Shown here: in pieces, positions 11,163 through 19,112 of the stretch
How positions within the stretch are numbered: position 1 is the first letter of the stretch
Layout of the letters: each line of letters starts with the position of its first letter
Source of the DNA: CAWINX01 sp963837585
GTDB lineage: Bacteria; Actinomycetota; Thermoleophilia; Solirubrobacterales; 70-9
Length of the DNA: 64,000 nt
Direction: 5' to 3'
NCBI GenBank assembly: GCA_963837585.1
Contig: CAWINX010000003.1
Coordinates: forward strand, 620,001-684,000
Notes under the pieces: generated by a model
Told to the model about the DNA's origin: nothing
Databases searched by the model: none
What the model saw: only the letters and a program-made list of their open reading frames with translations
Translations under genes and position numbers: made by a program

Positions 11163-11371
11163 TCAAGCACCACGAGGACGTCGCCTTCTTGGACCGCCTG
11201 GCCCTCCTCGCAGCGGATCTCCTTGACGGTGCCGTCGTCCTCGGCCTCGACCGGGATCTCCATCTTCATCGACTCGAGGATGACGACGGTGTCGCCGTCG
11301 GAGACCGAGTCCCCGACCCCAACCTCGATTTTCCACACGTTCCCGGTGATGTGCGCCTCGATGTCTGCCAT
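11159..11371 (-). CDS. Stand-alone biotin carboxyl carrier (biotinyl-lipoyl) protein
   Basis: A 70-residue single biotinyl domain. The biotinylated lysine sits in ESMKMEIPV and the flanking glycines of the beta-hammerhead (GDSVSDGDTV, GQAVQEGDVLVV) are present. Start chosen as ATG 11371 (MADIEAH); the frame is open 18 codons further upstream but with no domain there. The methionine-lysine-methionine context is that of biotin rather than lipoate. Such a free carrier works with separate biotin carboxylase and carboxyltransferase subunits; a carboxyltransferase is at 28258, and the carboxylase is not in the window. Overlaps the crotonase gene by GTGA. Confidence 0.9.
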   Translation of the reverse strand: MADIEAHITGNVWKIEVGVGDSVSDGDTVVILESMKMEIPVEAEDDGTVKEIRCEEGQAVQEGDVLVVLE

Positions 11372-11390
11372 GGCGCGGACAATAACCGCC

Positions 11391-11441
11391 CGCTCCGCTG
11401 TGCTTTTTGTTCGCATACGACACATAAGGAACAGCGGAGCG
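11391..11441. repeat. Inverted repeat in a divergent promoter region
   Basis: Perfect 11-base arms CGCTCCGCTGT (11391-11401) and ACAGCGGAGCG (11431-11441) flank a 29-base AT-richer loop that contains a T5 run and TTCGCATACGA. It sits between the divergent biotin-carrier and glycosyltransferase genes, so it may be a shared control site or a hairpin. I know of no named family that matches. Confidence 0.55.
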
Positions 11442-11454
11442 CCGGGGCGGCAGA

Positions 11455-12150
11455 ATGAACGCCGTGTCCGACGCCCTTACCGTGATCGTTGCCGCGCGCA
11501 ACGAGGCCGACCGGATCGGCGACACGCTGGTCGCCCTGCGGGCCGCCCTGCCGGGAGCCTCGCTCTGGGTCGCCGACGACGCCTCCAGCGACGGGACCGC
11601 CGAGGCGGCGATGGCGGCGGGGGCGCAGGTGGTCAGCCGCGGCCGCCCGCACGGCAAGGGCGCCAACGTCACCGCCGCGGCCGAGGCGGTGCTCAGCGCC
11701 GATCCGCCTCCCGACCTCGTCCTGCTCTGCGACGGCGACCTCGGCGAATCGGCCGGGCGGCTGGCGCCGCTGGTGGAGGCGGTGCGGGGGGGCGAGTGCG
11801 ACCTCGCGGTCGCGGCCTTCTCGCGGCGGGTGGGCGGCGGCTTCGGCGTGGCGCTGGGCTTCGCCCGCTGGGCGATCCGCCGCCTCTGCGGCGCCGAGAC
11901 GACGGCGCCGATCTCCGGCCAGCGGGCGATGCGGGTCGAGGTGCTGCGCGCGGCGCTTCCCTTCGCCGACGGCTACGGGATGGAGATCGGCATGACCGTG
12001 GACGCGGTTCGCGCCGGCTACCGCCTCGGCGAGTACGAGTTGGACCTCGCCCACCGCGCCACCGGCCGCAGCTTCGCCGGCTTCCTCCACCGCGGCGCCC
12101 AGCTGCGCGACTTCGCCCGCGCCTACCTGGCGCGACGGGCGGCGGAATAG
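11455..12150 (+). CDS. Glycosyltransferase family 2
   Basis: A 231-residue GT-A fold enzyme without membrane helices. The nucleotide-sugar site is visible as the N-terminal VIVAARNEADRI strand, VADDASSDGT, and the metal-binding LLCDGDLG (DxD-like). The C-terminal half (YGMEIGMTVDA) resembles the acceptor region of glucosyl-3-phosphoglycerate synthase and dolichyl-phosphate mannose synthase types. Start taken as ATG 11455. It lies 9 bases before glpK on the same strand. Acceptor and sugar cannot be deduced from the sequence. Confidence 0.85.
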   Translation: MNAVSDALTVIVAARNEADRIGDTLVALRAALPGASLWVADDASSDGTAEAAMAAGAQVVSRGRPHGKGANVTAAAEAVLSADPPPDLVLLCDGDLGESAGRLAPLVEAVRGGECDLAVAAFSRRVGGGFGVALGFARWAIRRLCGAETTAPISGQRAMRVEVLRAALPFADGYGMEIGMTVDAVRAGYRLGEYELDLAHRATGRSFAGFLHRGAQLRDFARAYLARRAAE

Positions 12151-12159
12151 CCTTTCGGC

Positions 12160-13617
12160 GTGATCCTCGCGATCGACCAGGGCACGACCGGGACCACCTG
12201 CCTCGTCTTCGACGCGGAGGGCGGCATCGCCGGGCGCGCCTACTCGGAGTTCGAGCAGCACTTCCCTCGGCCGGGCTGGGTCGAGCACGATGCCGCCGAG
12301 ATCTGGGAGACGACCCGGCGGGTGGCGGCCGAGGCGATCGCCGCCGCCGGCATCGAGGGGCGCGAGCTGGACGGGATCGGGATCACCAACCAGCGCGAGA
12401 CCGTCGTCGCCTGGGACCCGGCGACCGGGGAGCCCCTGCACAGGGCGCTGGTCTGGCAGGACCGCCGCACCGCCGAGCGCTGCGAGGAGCTGAAGGCGGC
12501 TGGGCACGAGGCGCTCGTCCGCGAGCGGACCGGGCTCGTCATCGACCCCTACTTCTCGGCGACCAAGATCGAGTGGCTGCTGCGCAACGCCGAGGGGATG
12601 GAGCGGGCGGTCTTCGGCACGGTCGACTCCTGGTTGCTCTTCAAGCTGACCGGCCGCCACGCCACCGACTACTCCAACGCCTCGCGGACGATGCTCTTCG
12701 ACATCCGTCGCCTGGCCTGGGACGAGGAGCTCTGCGCGATGCTCGGCGTCGACCCGGCGCGGCTGCCCGAGCCGCTTCCCTCCGCCCAGGTCTACGGCAC
12801 GACCGCGGAGTTCGGCGGCGAGGTGCCGGTGGCGGGAATCGCCGGCGACCAGCAGGCGGCCCTGTTCGGCCAGGCCTGCCACCACGCCGGGATGGCGAAG
12901 AACACCTACGGGACCGGCAGCTTCGTCCTGCTCAACACCGGCGCCGTCGCGCCGGAGCCCGGCGAGGGGCTGCTGACCACCGTCGCCTGGGGCCTGGAGG
13001 AGGAGACCGCCTACGCGCTGGAGGCCTCGATCTTCGTCACCGGCGCCGCGGTGCAGTGGCTGCGCGACGGGTTGGGGATCGTCGAGTCCGCCGCCCAGAC
13101 GGAGGCGATGGCCGCCTCGCTGGAGGGCAACGACGGCGTCTACTTCGTCCCGGCGCTGACCGGGCTCGGCTCGCCGCAGTGGGACCCCTACGCGCGGGGG
13201 ACGATCGTCGGGCTGACCCGGGGGACGCGGCGCGAGCACCTGGCGCGCGCCGCGCTGGAGGGGATCGCCTACGAGACGGTCGACGCGGTGCGCGCCCAGG
13301 AGGCCGCGGCCGGCGAGCGCCTCGAGGTGCTGAAGGCCGACGGCGGCGCGGTCGCCAACCGCTGGCTGATGCAGTTCCAGGCCGATGTGCTGGGGGCGCC
13401 GGTGGTCGTGCCGGAGATCGCCGAGACGACCGCGCTGGGCGCCGCCTACCTGGCCGGGATCGCGACCGGCCGCTGGACGCGCGAGCAGGTGGGGGAGATG
13501 TGGCGGGAGGCGGCGCGCTATGAGCCGGCGATGGGCTCCGACGAGCGCGAGGCTCTGCTGGCGCAATGGCGCCGCGCGGTCGAGCGCTCCCGGGGCTGGG
13601 CCGCCCCAACGGTGTAA
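12160..13617 (+). CDS. glpK: Glycerol kinase
   Basis: A 485-residue FGGY-family kinase that makes glycerol 3-phosphate from glycerol and ATP. It begins DQGTTGTTCLVFD, carries GITNQRETVVAWD and the WLLWKLT-like WLLFKLTG segment, and the C-terminal nucleotide region LKADGGAVANRWLMQFQAD. Length is close to the usual 495-505. Start is GTG 12160, 9 bases after the glycosyltransferase. Its TAA stop lies inside the palindrome at 13610-13656, so that element overlaps the gene end. The downstream plsC uses glycerol 3-phosphate derivatives, a plausible link to phospholipid synthesis. Confidence 0.95.
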   Translation: MILAIDQGTTGTTCLVFDAEGGIAGRAYSEFEQHFPRPGWVEHDAAEIWETTRRVAAEAIAAAGIEGRELDGIGITNQRETVVAWDPATGEPLHRALVWQDRRTAERCEELKAAGHEALVRERTGLVIDPYFSATKIEWLLRNAEGMERAVFGTVDSWLLFKLTGRHATDYSNASRTMLFDIRRLAWDEELCAMLGVDPARLPEPLPSAQVYGTTAEFGGEVPVAGIAGDQQAALFGQACHHAGMAKNTYGTGSFVLLNTGAVAPEPGEGLLTTVAWGLEEETAYALEASIFVTGAAVQWLRDGLGIVESAAQTEAMAASLEGNDGVYFVPALTGLGSPQWDPYARGTIVGLTRGTRREHLARAALEGIAYETVDAVRAQEAAAGERLEVLKADGGAVANRWLMQFQADVLGAPVVVPEIAETTALGAAYLAGIATGRWTREQVGEMWREAARYEPAMGSDEREALLAQWRRAVERSRGWAAPTV

Positions 13618-13656
13618 CGCGTTTGCGTGCTGACGGCGCGCAAACGCGTTACACCG
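13610..13656. repeat. GTGTAACGCGT palindrome, copy 1
   Basis: A near-perfect hairpin with 18-base arms: CGGTGTAACGCGTTTGCG at 13610-13627 and its complement at 13639-13656, with an 11-base loop containing CTGACGG. The left arm supplies the glpK stop codon. The same arm sequence recurs at 17798, 52747 and, degenerate, at 52813. No T-run follows, but a terminator role for glpK is possible. Confidence 0.9.
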
Positions 13657-13732
13657 GGACCCCGACTCGGCGTAACCGCCTCGCGGAGCGGGGGTAGGCA
13701 CATCGACGGCCGCCTCGGCGGCCGCGTTGCTA

Positions 13733-14467
13733 ATGGTGGAGATGAAGCCACAGGTCTACAAGGACCCGCGTCCCGCGGAGTACTTCGACCAGTTCCATCG
13801 CTCGGCGCGCAAGGGGGTCGGTTGGACCTATCCCTTCGTCCGCATCCTCGTGACGCTGCCGACGATCGGGATCTACCGACTGCGGGCGATCGGGGTCAAG
13901 AACGTGCCCCGCTCCGGGCCGGTCCTGCTCGCCCCCAACCACTTCAGCCAGATGGACCACTTCTTCACCGGCGCCTACCTGCGTCGCCACGTTCGCTTCA
14001 TGGCCAAATCGCAGATGTTCGGCCCGCCCGTCCTCACCTACATCTTCAAGCACGGCGGCGTCTTCCCGGTTCGCCGCGGCTACAGCGACGAGGAGGCGTT
14101 CGAGACCGCCTTCACGATCCTCGACCAGGGCGGGATGGTCCTCGTCTACGCGGAGGGCGGGCGCTCGCGCAGCGCCAAGATGGGCGAGGCCAAGCCGGGT
14201 ATCGGCCGGATCGCCCTGGAGAAGGGCATCCCCGTCGTCCCGGTGACGATCCACGGCTCGGCCGCGGTGCGGAAATGGAAGAAGCTGCGCTTCCCCAAGG
14301 TGACCGTCCAGTACGGCGAGCCGCTCACCTTCCCGGTCGAGCCCGATGCCGGCAAGGAGCGCCGGCAGGAGGTCGCTCAGCAGATCTTCGAGCGGGTCAA
14401 GACGATGTACGGGCGACTGGAGCGGGAGGGACGGCGAGCCGTCCGCCGCGAGAGTCGCGCCAGGTAG
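13733..14467 (+). CDS. plsC: 1-acylglycerol-3-phosphate acyltransferase (PlsC/LPLAT family)
   Basis: About 244 residues, forming phosphatidate from lysophosphatidate at the membrane. The catalytic HX4D motif is in NHFSQMDHF, the acceptor-binding block is VFPVRRGYSDE, and EGGRSRS corresponds to the EGTRS motif. A hydrophobic segment near residues 30-50 may anchor it. ATG 13733 is chosen; ATG 13742 is also possible and a TTG lies 6 bases upstream. The C-terminus is arginine-rich. Substrate could be another acyl acceptor, since actinobacteria carry several such paralogues. Confidence 0.88.
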   Translation: MVEMKPQVYKDPRPAEYFDQFHRSARKGVGWTYPFVRILVTLPTIGIYRLRAIGVKNVPRSGPVLLAPNHFSQMDHFFTGAYLRRHVRFMAKSQMFGPPVLTYIFKHGGVFPVRRGYSDEEAFETAFTILDQGGMVLVYAEGGRSRSAKMGEAKPGIGRIALEKGIPVVPVTIHGSAAVRKWKKLRFPKVTVQYGEPLTFPVEPDAGKERRQEVAQQIFERVKTMYGRLEREGRRAVRRESRAR

Positions 14468-14485
14468 CCCGCGTCCCGGAGCCGG

Positions 14486-15397
14486 CTACTCGTAGCGCGC
14501 TTCGAGCTGCTCGTAGAAGGCGGGGTCGTGCCCCGGAGTGATCGTCACGTCGGGGAACTGGCCGTGGAGCAGCCGCAGCTCCTGCAGCGAGCGGCGGTAG
14601 TTGTGGGCGTCGAAGGGACGGGGCGGCAGCGGCGCCTCGTCGGTGAGCTGGGCCAGGGTGTAGACGACGTCGCCGCCGATCACGAAGTCGCGATCGCGCA
14701 GGTGGGCGATTACGCACATGTGCCCGGCGCTGTGGCCGGGGGTGAAGGCGAGCCGGACCGAGCCGTCGTCGAAGAGGTCGAAGGTGCGGCCGAAGCTCGC
14801 GTAGGAGTCGATTCCGCCGCGGTCGAAGTCGACCGTCCGGTAGTCGAAGGCGTAGTCGATGTGGGCGCGGCGGTAGCCGTTGAGGAGCGGCCGGGAGCCG
14901 CTGGTCGCCTCCTCCCACTCGGCCTCGCTGACCACGAAGGTCGACTGCGGGAACTCCGAGATCCCCGAGCTGTGGTCGCTGTGCAGGTGGGTCATTACGA
15001 CGATCGGGATCTCGCCGGGGTCGAGGCCCTTGGCGCGCAGCTGCGCGGGGACGTCCTCCCCGGGCTGCAGGGTCGGCTTGCCGAAGCGCGCTCCGAGCTT
15101 GCCGAAGTTCTGGCGCGGGTCGGTGGCGATCGAGGGGTGCAGGCCGGTGTCGACGAGGATCGCCCCGGCGCTGGGGTGGCGGATCAGGAAGGCCGGGCAG
15201 GGGATCGTCCTGGCCGGCTTGCCGGAGAGCATCGCCCGAGCCATCTTCAGGTCGAGGAAGCGTCCTCCCGGGCTCTCCATCAGCGGCACCGGGAACTCGC
15301 AATGGCCGGCGACCATCGGCTCGACGGTGACCGTCGCGCCGGGGGTGCCGCCGGCCAGCGGCTCGTGCAGCGGTTTCGCCTCGACGTGGACCTTCAT
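14486..15397 (-). CDS. Metallo-beta-lactamase-fold lactonase-like hydrolase
   Basis: A 303-residue protein with the dinuclear zinc ligands of the metallo-beta-lactamase fold: THLHSDHSSG, the GHSAGHM histidine, the GGDVVY aspartate and the final TPGHDP histidine. The layout, with IPCPAFLIRHP and the LVDTGLHP block, is that of the AiiA/AttM group, which opens N-acyl-homoserine or gamma-butyrolactones. A quorum-quenching or lactone-catabolic role is inference. It is convergent with plsC (18-base gap) and divergent from the next SDR. Confidence 0.83.
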   Translation of the reverse strand: MKVHVEAKPLHEPLAGGTPGATVTVEPMVAGHCEFPVPLMESPGGRFLDLKMARAMLSGKPARTIPCPAFLIRHPSAGAILVDTGLHPSIATDPRQNFGKLGARFGKPTLQPGEDVPAQLRAKGLDPGEIPIVVMTHLHSDHSSGISEFPQSTFVVSEAEWEEATSGSRPLLNGYRRAHIDYAFDYRTVDFDRGGIDSYASFGRTFDLFDDGSVRLAFTPGHSAGHMCVIAHLRDRDFVIGGDVVYTLAQLTDEAPLPPRPFDAHNYRRSLQELRLLHGQFPDVTITPGHDPAFYEQLEARYE

Positions 15398-15443
15398 CGC
15401 CGCTCACATTACGGCGAAGCGGGCGTCTATAGGCTGCGCGGCG

Positions 15444-16352
15444 ATGGCTGAAAGTCCCGCATTCGCGCATCTTCGCCCCGGGTCTGCTCGACGGGCAGGT
15501 CTGCGTCGTCTCCGGCGCCGGCAGCGGCCTCGGGCGCGAGACCGCGCTGGAGCTGATCCGCCTCGGCGCGACGGTGATCGGCTGCGGGCGGCGCGAGGAG
15601 CCGCTGGCCGAGACCGCGGCACTGGCGGCCGGGCTGTCCGGCTCCTTCGAGCGCGAGGCGATCGACATCCGCGAGGAGGAGGCGGTCGAGCGCCTCTTCG
15701 ACGGCGCTCTGGATCGCCACGAGCGCATCGACGTGCTGGTCAACAACGCCGGCGGACAGTTCCTCGCCCCGGCCGAGACGATCACCCCGAAAGGCTTCCG
15801 CACCGTGATCGACCTCAACGTGCAGGGGACCTGGCTGATGACCCACGCCGCCGCGACCAAGGCCTTCATCCCCCAGGGCGGCGGCAAGGTGCTGAGCGTC
15901 ACCCTCTCCCCCCACAACGGGATGCCGGGGATGGTCCACTCCGGCGCCGCCCGCGCCGCGGTCGAGAACATGATGCGCACCCTGGCGGTCGAGTGGGCCC
16001 GCTTCGGGATCAAGACCTGCGCCCTCGCCGCCGGCCAGTTCGCGACCGAGACGCTGCTGACCAAGTACCCGCAGGTGGTGGTCGACAACCTCGAGCGCTC
16101 GATCCCGATCGGCCGCGCCGGGCGCTCGGAGGAGTTCGCCTGGCTGGTCGCCTACCTCGCCTCTCCGGCGGGGGACTTCTTCTCCGGCACGACGATCACG
16201 ATCGACGGCGCCCGCGACAACTGGGCCGGCCCCTGGCCCCCCGAGGCGATCGCCGACGAGGGCGGCAAGCCGGTCGCCGAGGAGCGCCGCTACGCAGGCA
16301 TCCAGGCCGTCCTCGGAGCCCGTGCGAGCAGTCGTGCCCCGGTTCAGGCTGA
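15444..16352 (+). CDS. SDR-family reductase, trans-2-enoyl-CoA reductase-like, ends uncertain
   Basis: A Rossmann-fold short-chain dehydrogenase: cofactor motif SGAGSGLG, then VLVNNAGG, then VEWARFGIKTCALAAGQ and GTTITIDGARDNW. Where most SDRs have Ser and Tyr-x3-Lys, it reads SPHNGMPGMVHSGAARAA, as in peroxisomal enoyl-CoA reductase relatives. The coding frame has no ATG, GTG or TTG upstream of the Rossmann motif. An ATG at 15444 gives MAESP and joins the frame if one C of the CCC at 15456-15458 is removed. The literal frame also runs on to 16614 as arginine-rich antisense; 16352 is a nearby stop in another frame and is only an estimate. Confidence 0.7.
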   Translation: MAESPAFAHLRPGSARRAGLRRLRRRQRPRARDRAGADPPRRDGDRLRAARGAAGRDRGTGGRAVRLLRARGDRHPRGGGGRAPLRRRSGSPRAHRRAGQQRRRTVPRPGRDDHPERLPHRDRPQRAGDLADDPRRRDQGLHPPGRRQGAERHPLPPQRDAGDGPLRRRPRRGREHDAHPGGRVGPLRDQDLRPRRRPVRDRDAADQVPAGGGRQPRALDPDRPRRALGGVRLAGRLPRLSGGGLLLRHDDHDRRRPRQLGRPLAPRGDRRRGRQAGRRGAPLRRHPGRPRSPCEQSCPGSG

Positions 16353-16375
16353 CGAAGTCTCCGCGGGTCAGCTTC

Positions 16376-16807
16376 TTAGCGCGGTTCGAGCACGACCAGC
16401 GGGATCTCGCGGTCGGTGCGGGCGATGTAGTCCTTGTAGCCGGGGTAGGCGGCGATCGCCTTCGGCCAGAGGCGCTCGCGCTCCTCGGGGCCGGCGACGC
16501 GCGCGTGGACGGCGCGGTGCTCGGAGCCGATCTGCACCTTCGTGTCGGGGTTGGCCATCAGGTTGTGGTACCAGGCCGGGTGCTTGGGGAAGCCGCCTTT
16601 GGAGGCGACGATGACGACGTTCTCGCCGTCGCGGACGTAGAGCAGGGGAGAGGTGCGCTTGGTCCCGCTCTTCGCGCCGACGTGGTCGAGCAGCAGGATC
16701 GTCGGCATCCCGGGCGCGGTGTGGCCGATCCGCCCCCCGGTCGCCCGGTAGACGAGCGTGTGGAGGCCCATGAAGCGACGGAGGACAGGCCAGATCCTGT
16801 CCGCCAC
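16376..16807 (-). CDS. F420-dependent nitroreductase-like protein (DDN family)
   Basis: A 143-residue split-barrel protein of the deazaflavin-dependent nitroreductase family. Recognised by GAKSGTKRTSPLLY, the VIVASKGGFPKHPAWYHNL block and the WPKAIAAYPGYKDYI end. These proteins use reduced F420 to reduce quinones or nitro compounds at the membrane. The start is GTG 16807, preceded by a GGAGGG stretch; the frame is open further upstream but overlaps the next gene. It follows the FabG-like gene on the same strand by 53 bases. F420 biosynthesis genes are not in the window. Confidence 0.85.
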   Translation of the reverse strand: MADRIWPVLRRFMGLHTLVYRATGGRIGHTAPGMPTILLLDHVGAKSGTKRTSPLLYVRDGENVVIVASKGGFPKHPAWYHNLMANPDTKVQIGSEHRAVHARVAGPEERERLWPKAIAAYPGYKDYIARTDREIPLVVLEPR

Positions 16808-16860
16808 GTCGAGGTAGCGGGGCGTCGACCCGCCCTCCGTCGCCTGGTCCTGAGCGTGGC

Positions 16861-17691
16861 TCAGGTGTACATCCCTCCGAACTGGCCACCTGTGACGTTG
16901 AGGATCTGCCCGTGCACGTAGTTGGCGTGCGGGGAGCAGAGGAAGAGAACCGGGCCGGCAGCCTCCTCGGGCTGGGCCGGACGGCCGAGCGGGATGATCG
17001 CCGAGGCCATCGCCCGCATCTGCTCGGGGATGCCCAGCTCGATCTTCTCGCCGGTCGGGGAGGTCATCTCGCCGCCGGCCTCCTTGGCCGCGGTGAGGCG
17101 CGTCTCGACGAAGCCGAAGGCGACGGCGTTGACGTTGACCTTGAACTGGCCCCACTCCTTGGCGAGGGTCTTGGTCAGGCCGACGACGCCCGCCTTGGCC
17201 GCCGAGTAGTTGGCCTGGCCGGCGTTGCCCATCGTGCCGGAGATCGAGGAGACGTTGACGATCTTGCGGAAGATCTCCTTGCCCTCGCCGCGCTCCGCTT
17301 TGGCGGCTTCGCGCCAGTGCGGGGCGAGCGCCCGGGTGATCCGGAAGGGGACGATCGTGTGGATGTCGAGCATCGCCTGGAACTGCTCGTCGGTCATCCG
17401 GTGGACGACGCCGTCCCAGGTGTAGCCGGCGTTGTTGACGACGATGTCGACGGCGCCGAAGGCGTCGATCCCGGCGGCGACCAGCTTGTCGGCAGCGTCG
17501 GGCTTGGTCAGGTCGCCGGCGTGGACGGCGGTCTCGCCGTCGATCTCACCGGCCGCCTGTTCGGCGACGTCGGCGTCGAGGTCGTTGATCAGCACCTTGG
17601 CGCCCTCGGCTGCGAACAGCTCCGCCGTCGCCCGGCCGATTCCGCGCGCCGAACCGGTGACGATCGCCGCTTTCCCTTCGAGAAGTCCCAT
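16861..17691 (-). CDS. FabG-like short-chain dehydrogenase
   Basis: A 276-residue NAD(P)-dependent oxidoreductase. Seen are the cofactor motif TGSARGIG, the VNNAGY motif, and an intact Ser-Tyr-Lys set (SSISG then ANYSAAKAGVVG). The C-terminus VTGGQFGGMYT is like 3-oxoacyl-ACP or 3-hydroxyacyl-CoA dehydrogenases. It contains an insertion around residues 130-150 compared with the shortest FabGs. About 70 bases upstream is a TetR-type palindrome (17761-17776), so fatty-acid or xenobiotic induction is plausible. Substrate unknown. Confidence 0.9.
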   Translation of the reverse strand: MGLLEGKAAIVTGSARGIGRATAELFAAEGAKVLINDLDADVAEQAAGEIDGETAVHAGDLTKPDAADKLVAAGIDAFGAVDIVVNNAGYTWDGVVHRMTDEQFQAMLDIHTIVPFRITRALAPHWREAAKAERGEGKEIFRKIVNVSSISGTMGNAGQANYSAAKAGVVGLTKTLAKEWGQFKVNVNAVAFGFVETRLTAAKEAGGEMTSPTGEKIELGIPEQMRAMASAIIPLGRPAQPEEAAGPVLFLCSPHANYVHGQILNVTGGQFGGMYT

Positions 17692-17760
17692 CAGTCTGCG
17701 TTCTCCTTCTGGATTCGGAAAATTCGGCTCGGGAGGCTATAGGGAACGGCGCGACACTGG

Positions 17761-17776
17761 TTGACTGGCCAGTCGA
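17761..17776. promoter_or_regulatory. TetR-type operator-like palindrome
   Basis: TTGACTGGCCAGTCGA has the perfect inner palindrome GACTGGCCAGTC. It shares TTGRCTGGYCA with sites at 34681 and 54513 and lies upstream of the FabG-like gene. Binding by a TetR protein is inferred. Confidence 0.5.
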
Positions 17777-17797
17777 GCCGTCTACCGATTCCCGCAT

Positions 17798-17844
17798 CGG
17801 TGTAACGCGTAAGCGGGCTGACGGCACGCCTACGCGTTACACCG
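17798..17844. repeat. GTGTAACGCGT palindrome, copy 2
   Basis: Arms CGGTGTAACGCGTA (17798-17811) and TACGCGTTACACCG (17831-17844) around a loop that again contains CTGACGG, as in copy 1. It lies downstream of the acetyltransferase core and upstream of the FabG-like gene, both on the minus strand. Confidence 0.88.
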
Positions 17845-18634
17845 GCCGACTTCAGCGGCGGCGGCGCCATCAGCAGGCGGTAGTCGAAGAGCGCGCGGAA
17901 GCCCATTGCCTCATAGATCGACCTGCCCATCGGCGAGGCCTGGAGGGAGGCGAGGTCGGCGCCGAGGTCGAATCCTGCGTCGATGGCGGCCGCGGTCACC
18001 GCGCGGCCGATTCCCCGGCCGCGCGCCTGCTTGAGATTGCCGACCCAGTAGATGCCGGCGACGCCGCCACTGACGATCTGTCATCGCGATGCCGACCGGC
18101 TCGCCGTCGAGCTCGGCGATGAAGGCGGCGACGTTGTCGGCGAGCAGGCCCTCGCGGCCGTCGTAGTGCTCGAAGACCTCGGGCGGGAAGCCGATGTCGG
18201 CGTAGGAGGTGGCGGCGATCCGCCAGTAGGTCGGGGCGTCCTCGCCGGAGTCCAGCCGGCGCAGCTCGACCCCGGGCGCCAACGGCGGGATCTCCGGCCG
18301 CCGCTCCAGGACCATCTCCGGCATCGCATAGACCTGCTGTAACCCGGCGGCGGAGGCGGCCGCGACAAGGTCGGCGTCCTCGGGCTCTTCGCCGCGCACC
18401 CAGAGACTGAAGCCGCGTCCCCTCTCGGTGAAGAAATCCCGCGCTCGAGCGACGATGTCGGCCCCTTTGACGCCGTCGTCGGTCCTGAACGCCGCATTGG
18501 AGATCACCGGGTTGTCCGGCGTCCCGGCGCCGAAAAGCCACCCGGCCTTCGCCTCCAGCTCGGCGCCGGAGTCGAACTCGAACAGCTGCCGCGAGGCCTC
18601 GACCAGGTTGAGGTGAGCGCGCCCGCCGAGCGAC

Positions 18635-19054
18635 TCAGCCAAGCCGCACTCCGCCGTCCTCGGTGATCGTCCAGCGGGGGTTGTGGGCGACCTCCCAGGG
18701 GTGGCCGGCCGGGTCGACGAAGACGCCGCTGTAGCCGCCCCAAAAGGTCTCGGCCGGCTCGCGGCCGATCGTCGCCCCGGCGCTTCGCGCCTCCTCGATC
18801 AGCGCGTCGACCTCCTCCGGCGACCCCAGGTTGAGCGCCAGCGTCACGCCTCCCCAGCCGCCGCCGTCGACGACGGTGCTGTCCTCGGCGAGCCTGGCCC
18901 GGTCCCAGAGGGCGACGATCATCTCGCCGGCCTGGAAGAAGACGACGTCGTCCCCAGGCTCGGCGCCGGTCCGCCAGCCCAGCGCCTCGTAGAACGCCCG
19001 CGCCTCGGCGAGATCCTCAACGCCGAGGGTGATCAGGCTTACCCGCTGCTTCAT
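18635..19054 (-). CDS. VOC (glyoxalase/bleomycin-resistance) family protein
   Basis: A 139-residue protein with paired beta-alpha-beta-beta-beta modules: VSLITLGVEDLAEARAFYE at the start and GYSGVFVDPAGHPWEVAHNP at the end. These are the hallmarks of the vicinal-oxygen-chelate fold, whose members bind a metal and act as lyases, dioxygenases or drug-binding proteins. The expected metal-binding glutamate is in PWEVAHN. It comes before the acetyltransferase gene, with which it overlaps. The specific reaction cannot be assigned. Confidence 0.86.
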   Translation of the reverse strand: MKQRVSLITLGVEDLAEARAFYEALGWRTGAEPGDDVVFFQAGEMIVALWDRARLAEDSTVVDGGGWGGVTLALNLGSPEEVDALIEEARSAGATIGREPAETFWGGYSGVFVDPAGHPWEVAHNPRWTITEDGGVRLG

Positions 19055-19112
19055 GGCTCCTTCCAGTGGACTTCGAGGGAGGCAAGGTTAGAGTCCTTGC
19101 GGGTTCTACGGC

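Larger units (their letters stand above)
17691..18642 (-). pseudogene. GNAT-family N-acetyltransferase, frameshifted
   Basis: From ATG 18642 the frame encodes a two-part GNAT protein (NLVEASRQLFEF start, second half with YWRIAATSYADIGFP and IAELDGEPVGIAMT). One base too many near 18073-18080 then moves it to a second frame: VSGGVAGIYWVGN, ARGRGIGRAVTAAA (the acetyl-CoA pyrophosphate loop) and YEAMGFRALFDY. The domain is complete near 17860, but the literal frame has no stop until 17691, running through the palindrome and the operator; the true end is unclear. The start overlaps the VOC gene by 8 bases. Acceptor unknown. Confidence 0.68.

Noticed and set aside
10296..13523. A 1075-codon plus-strand open frame
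   Set aside because: It covers the antisense of two minus-strand genes and out-of-frame parts of the GT2 and glpK genes; composition is Arg/Gly/Pro-rich, as expected from GC-rich shadow frames.
13610..13656. Simple Rho-independent terminator of glpK
   Set aside because: No T-run follows, and the arm sequence is repeated at other loci, which a plain terminator would not require. A termination side-effect is still possible.
11266..13701. An 811-codon minus-strand open frame
   Set aside because: Antisense of GT2 and glpK with no motif; typical of GC-rich DNA.
16353..16614. C-terminal extension of the SDR at 15444 to 16614
   Set aside because: This part is Arg/Ser-rich and antisense to the F420-type nitroreductase gene; no SDR needs it.
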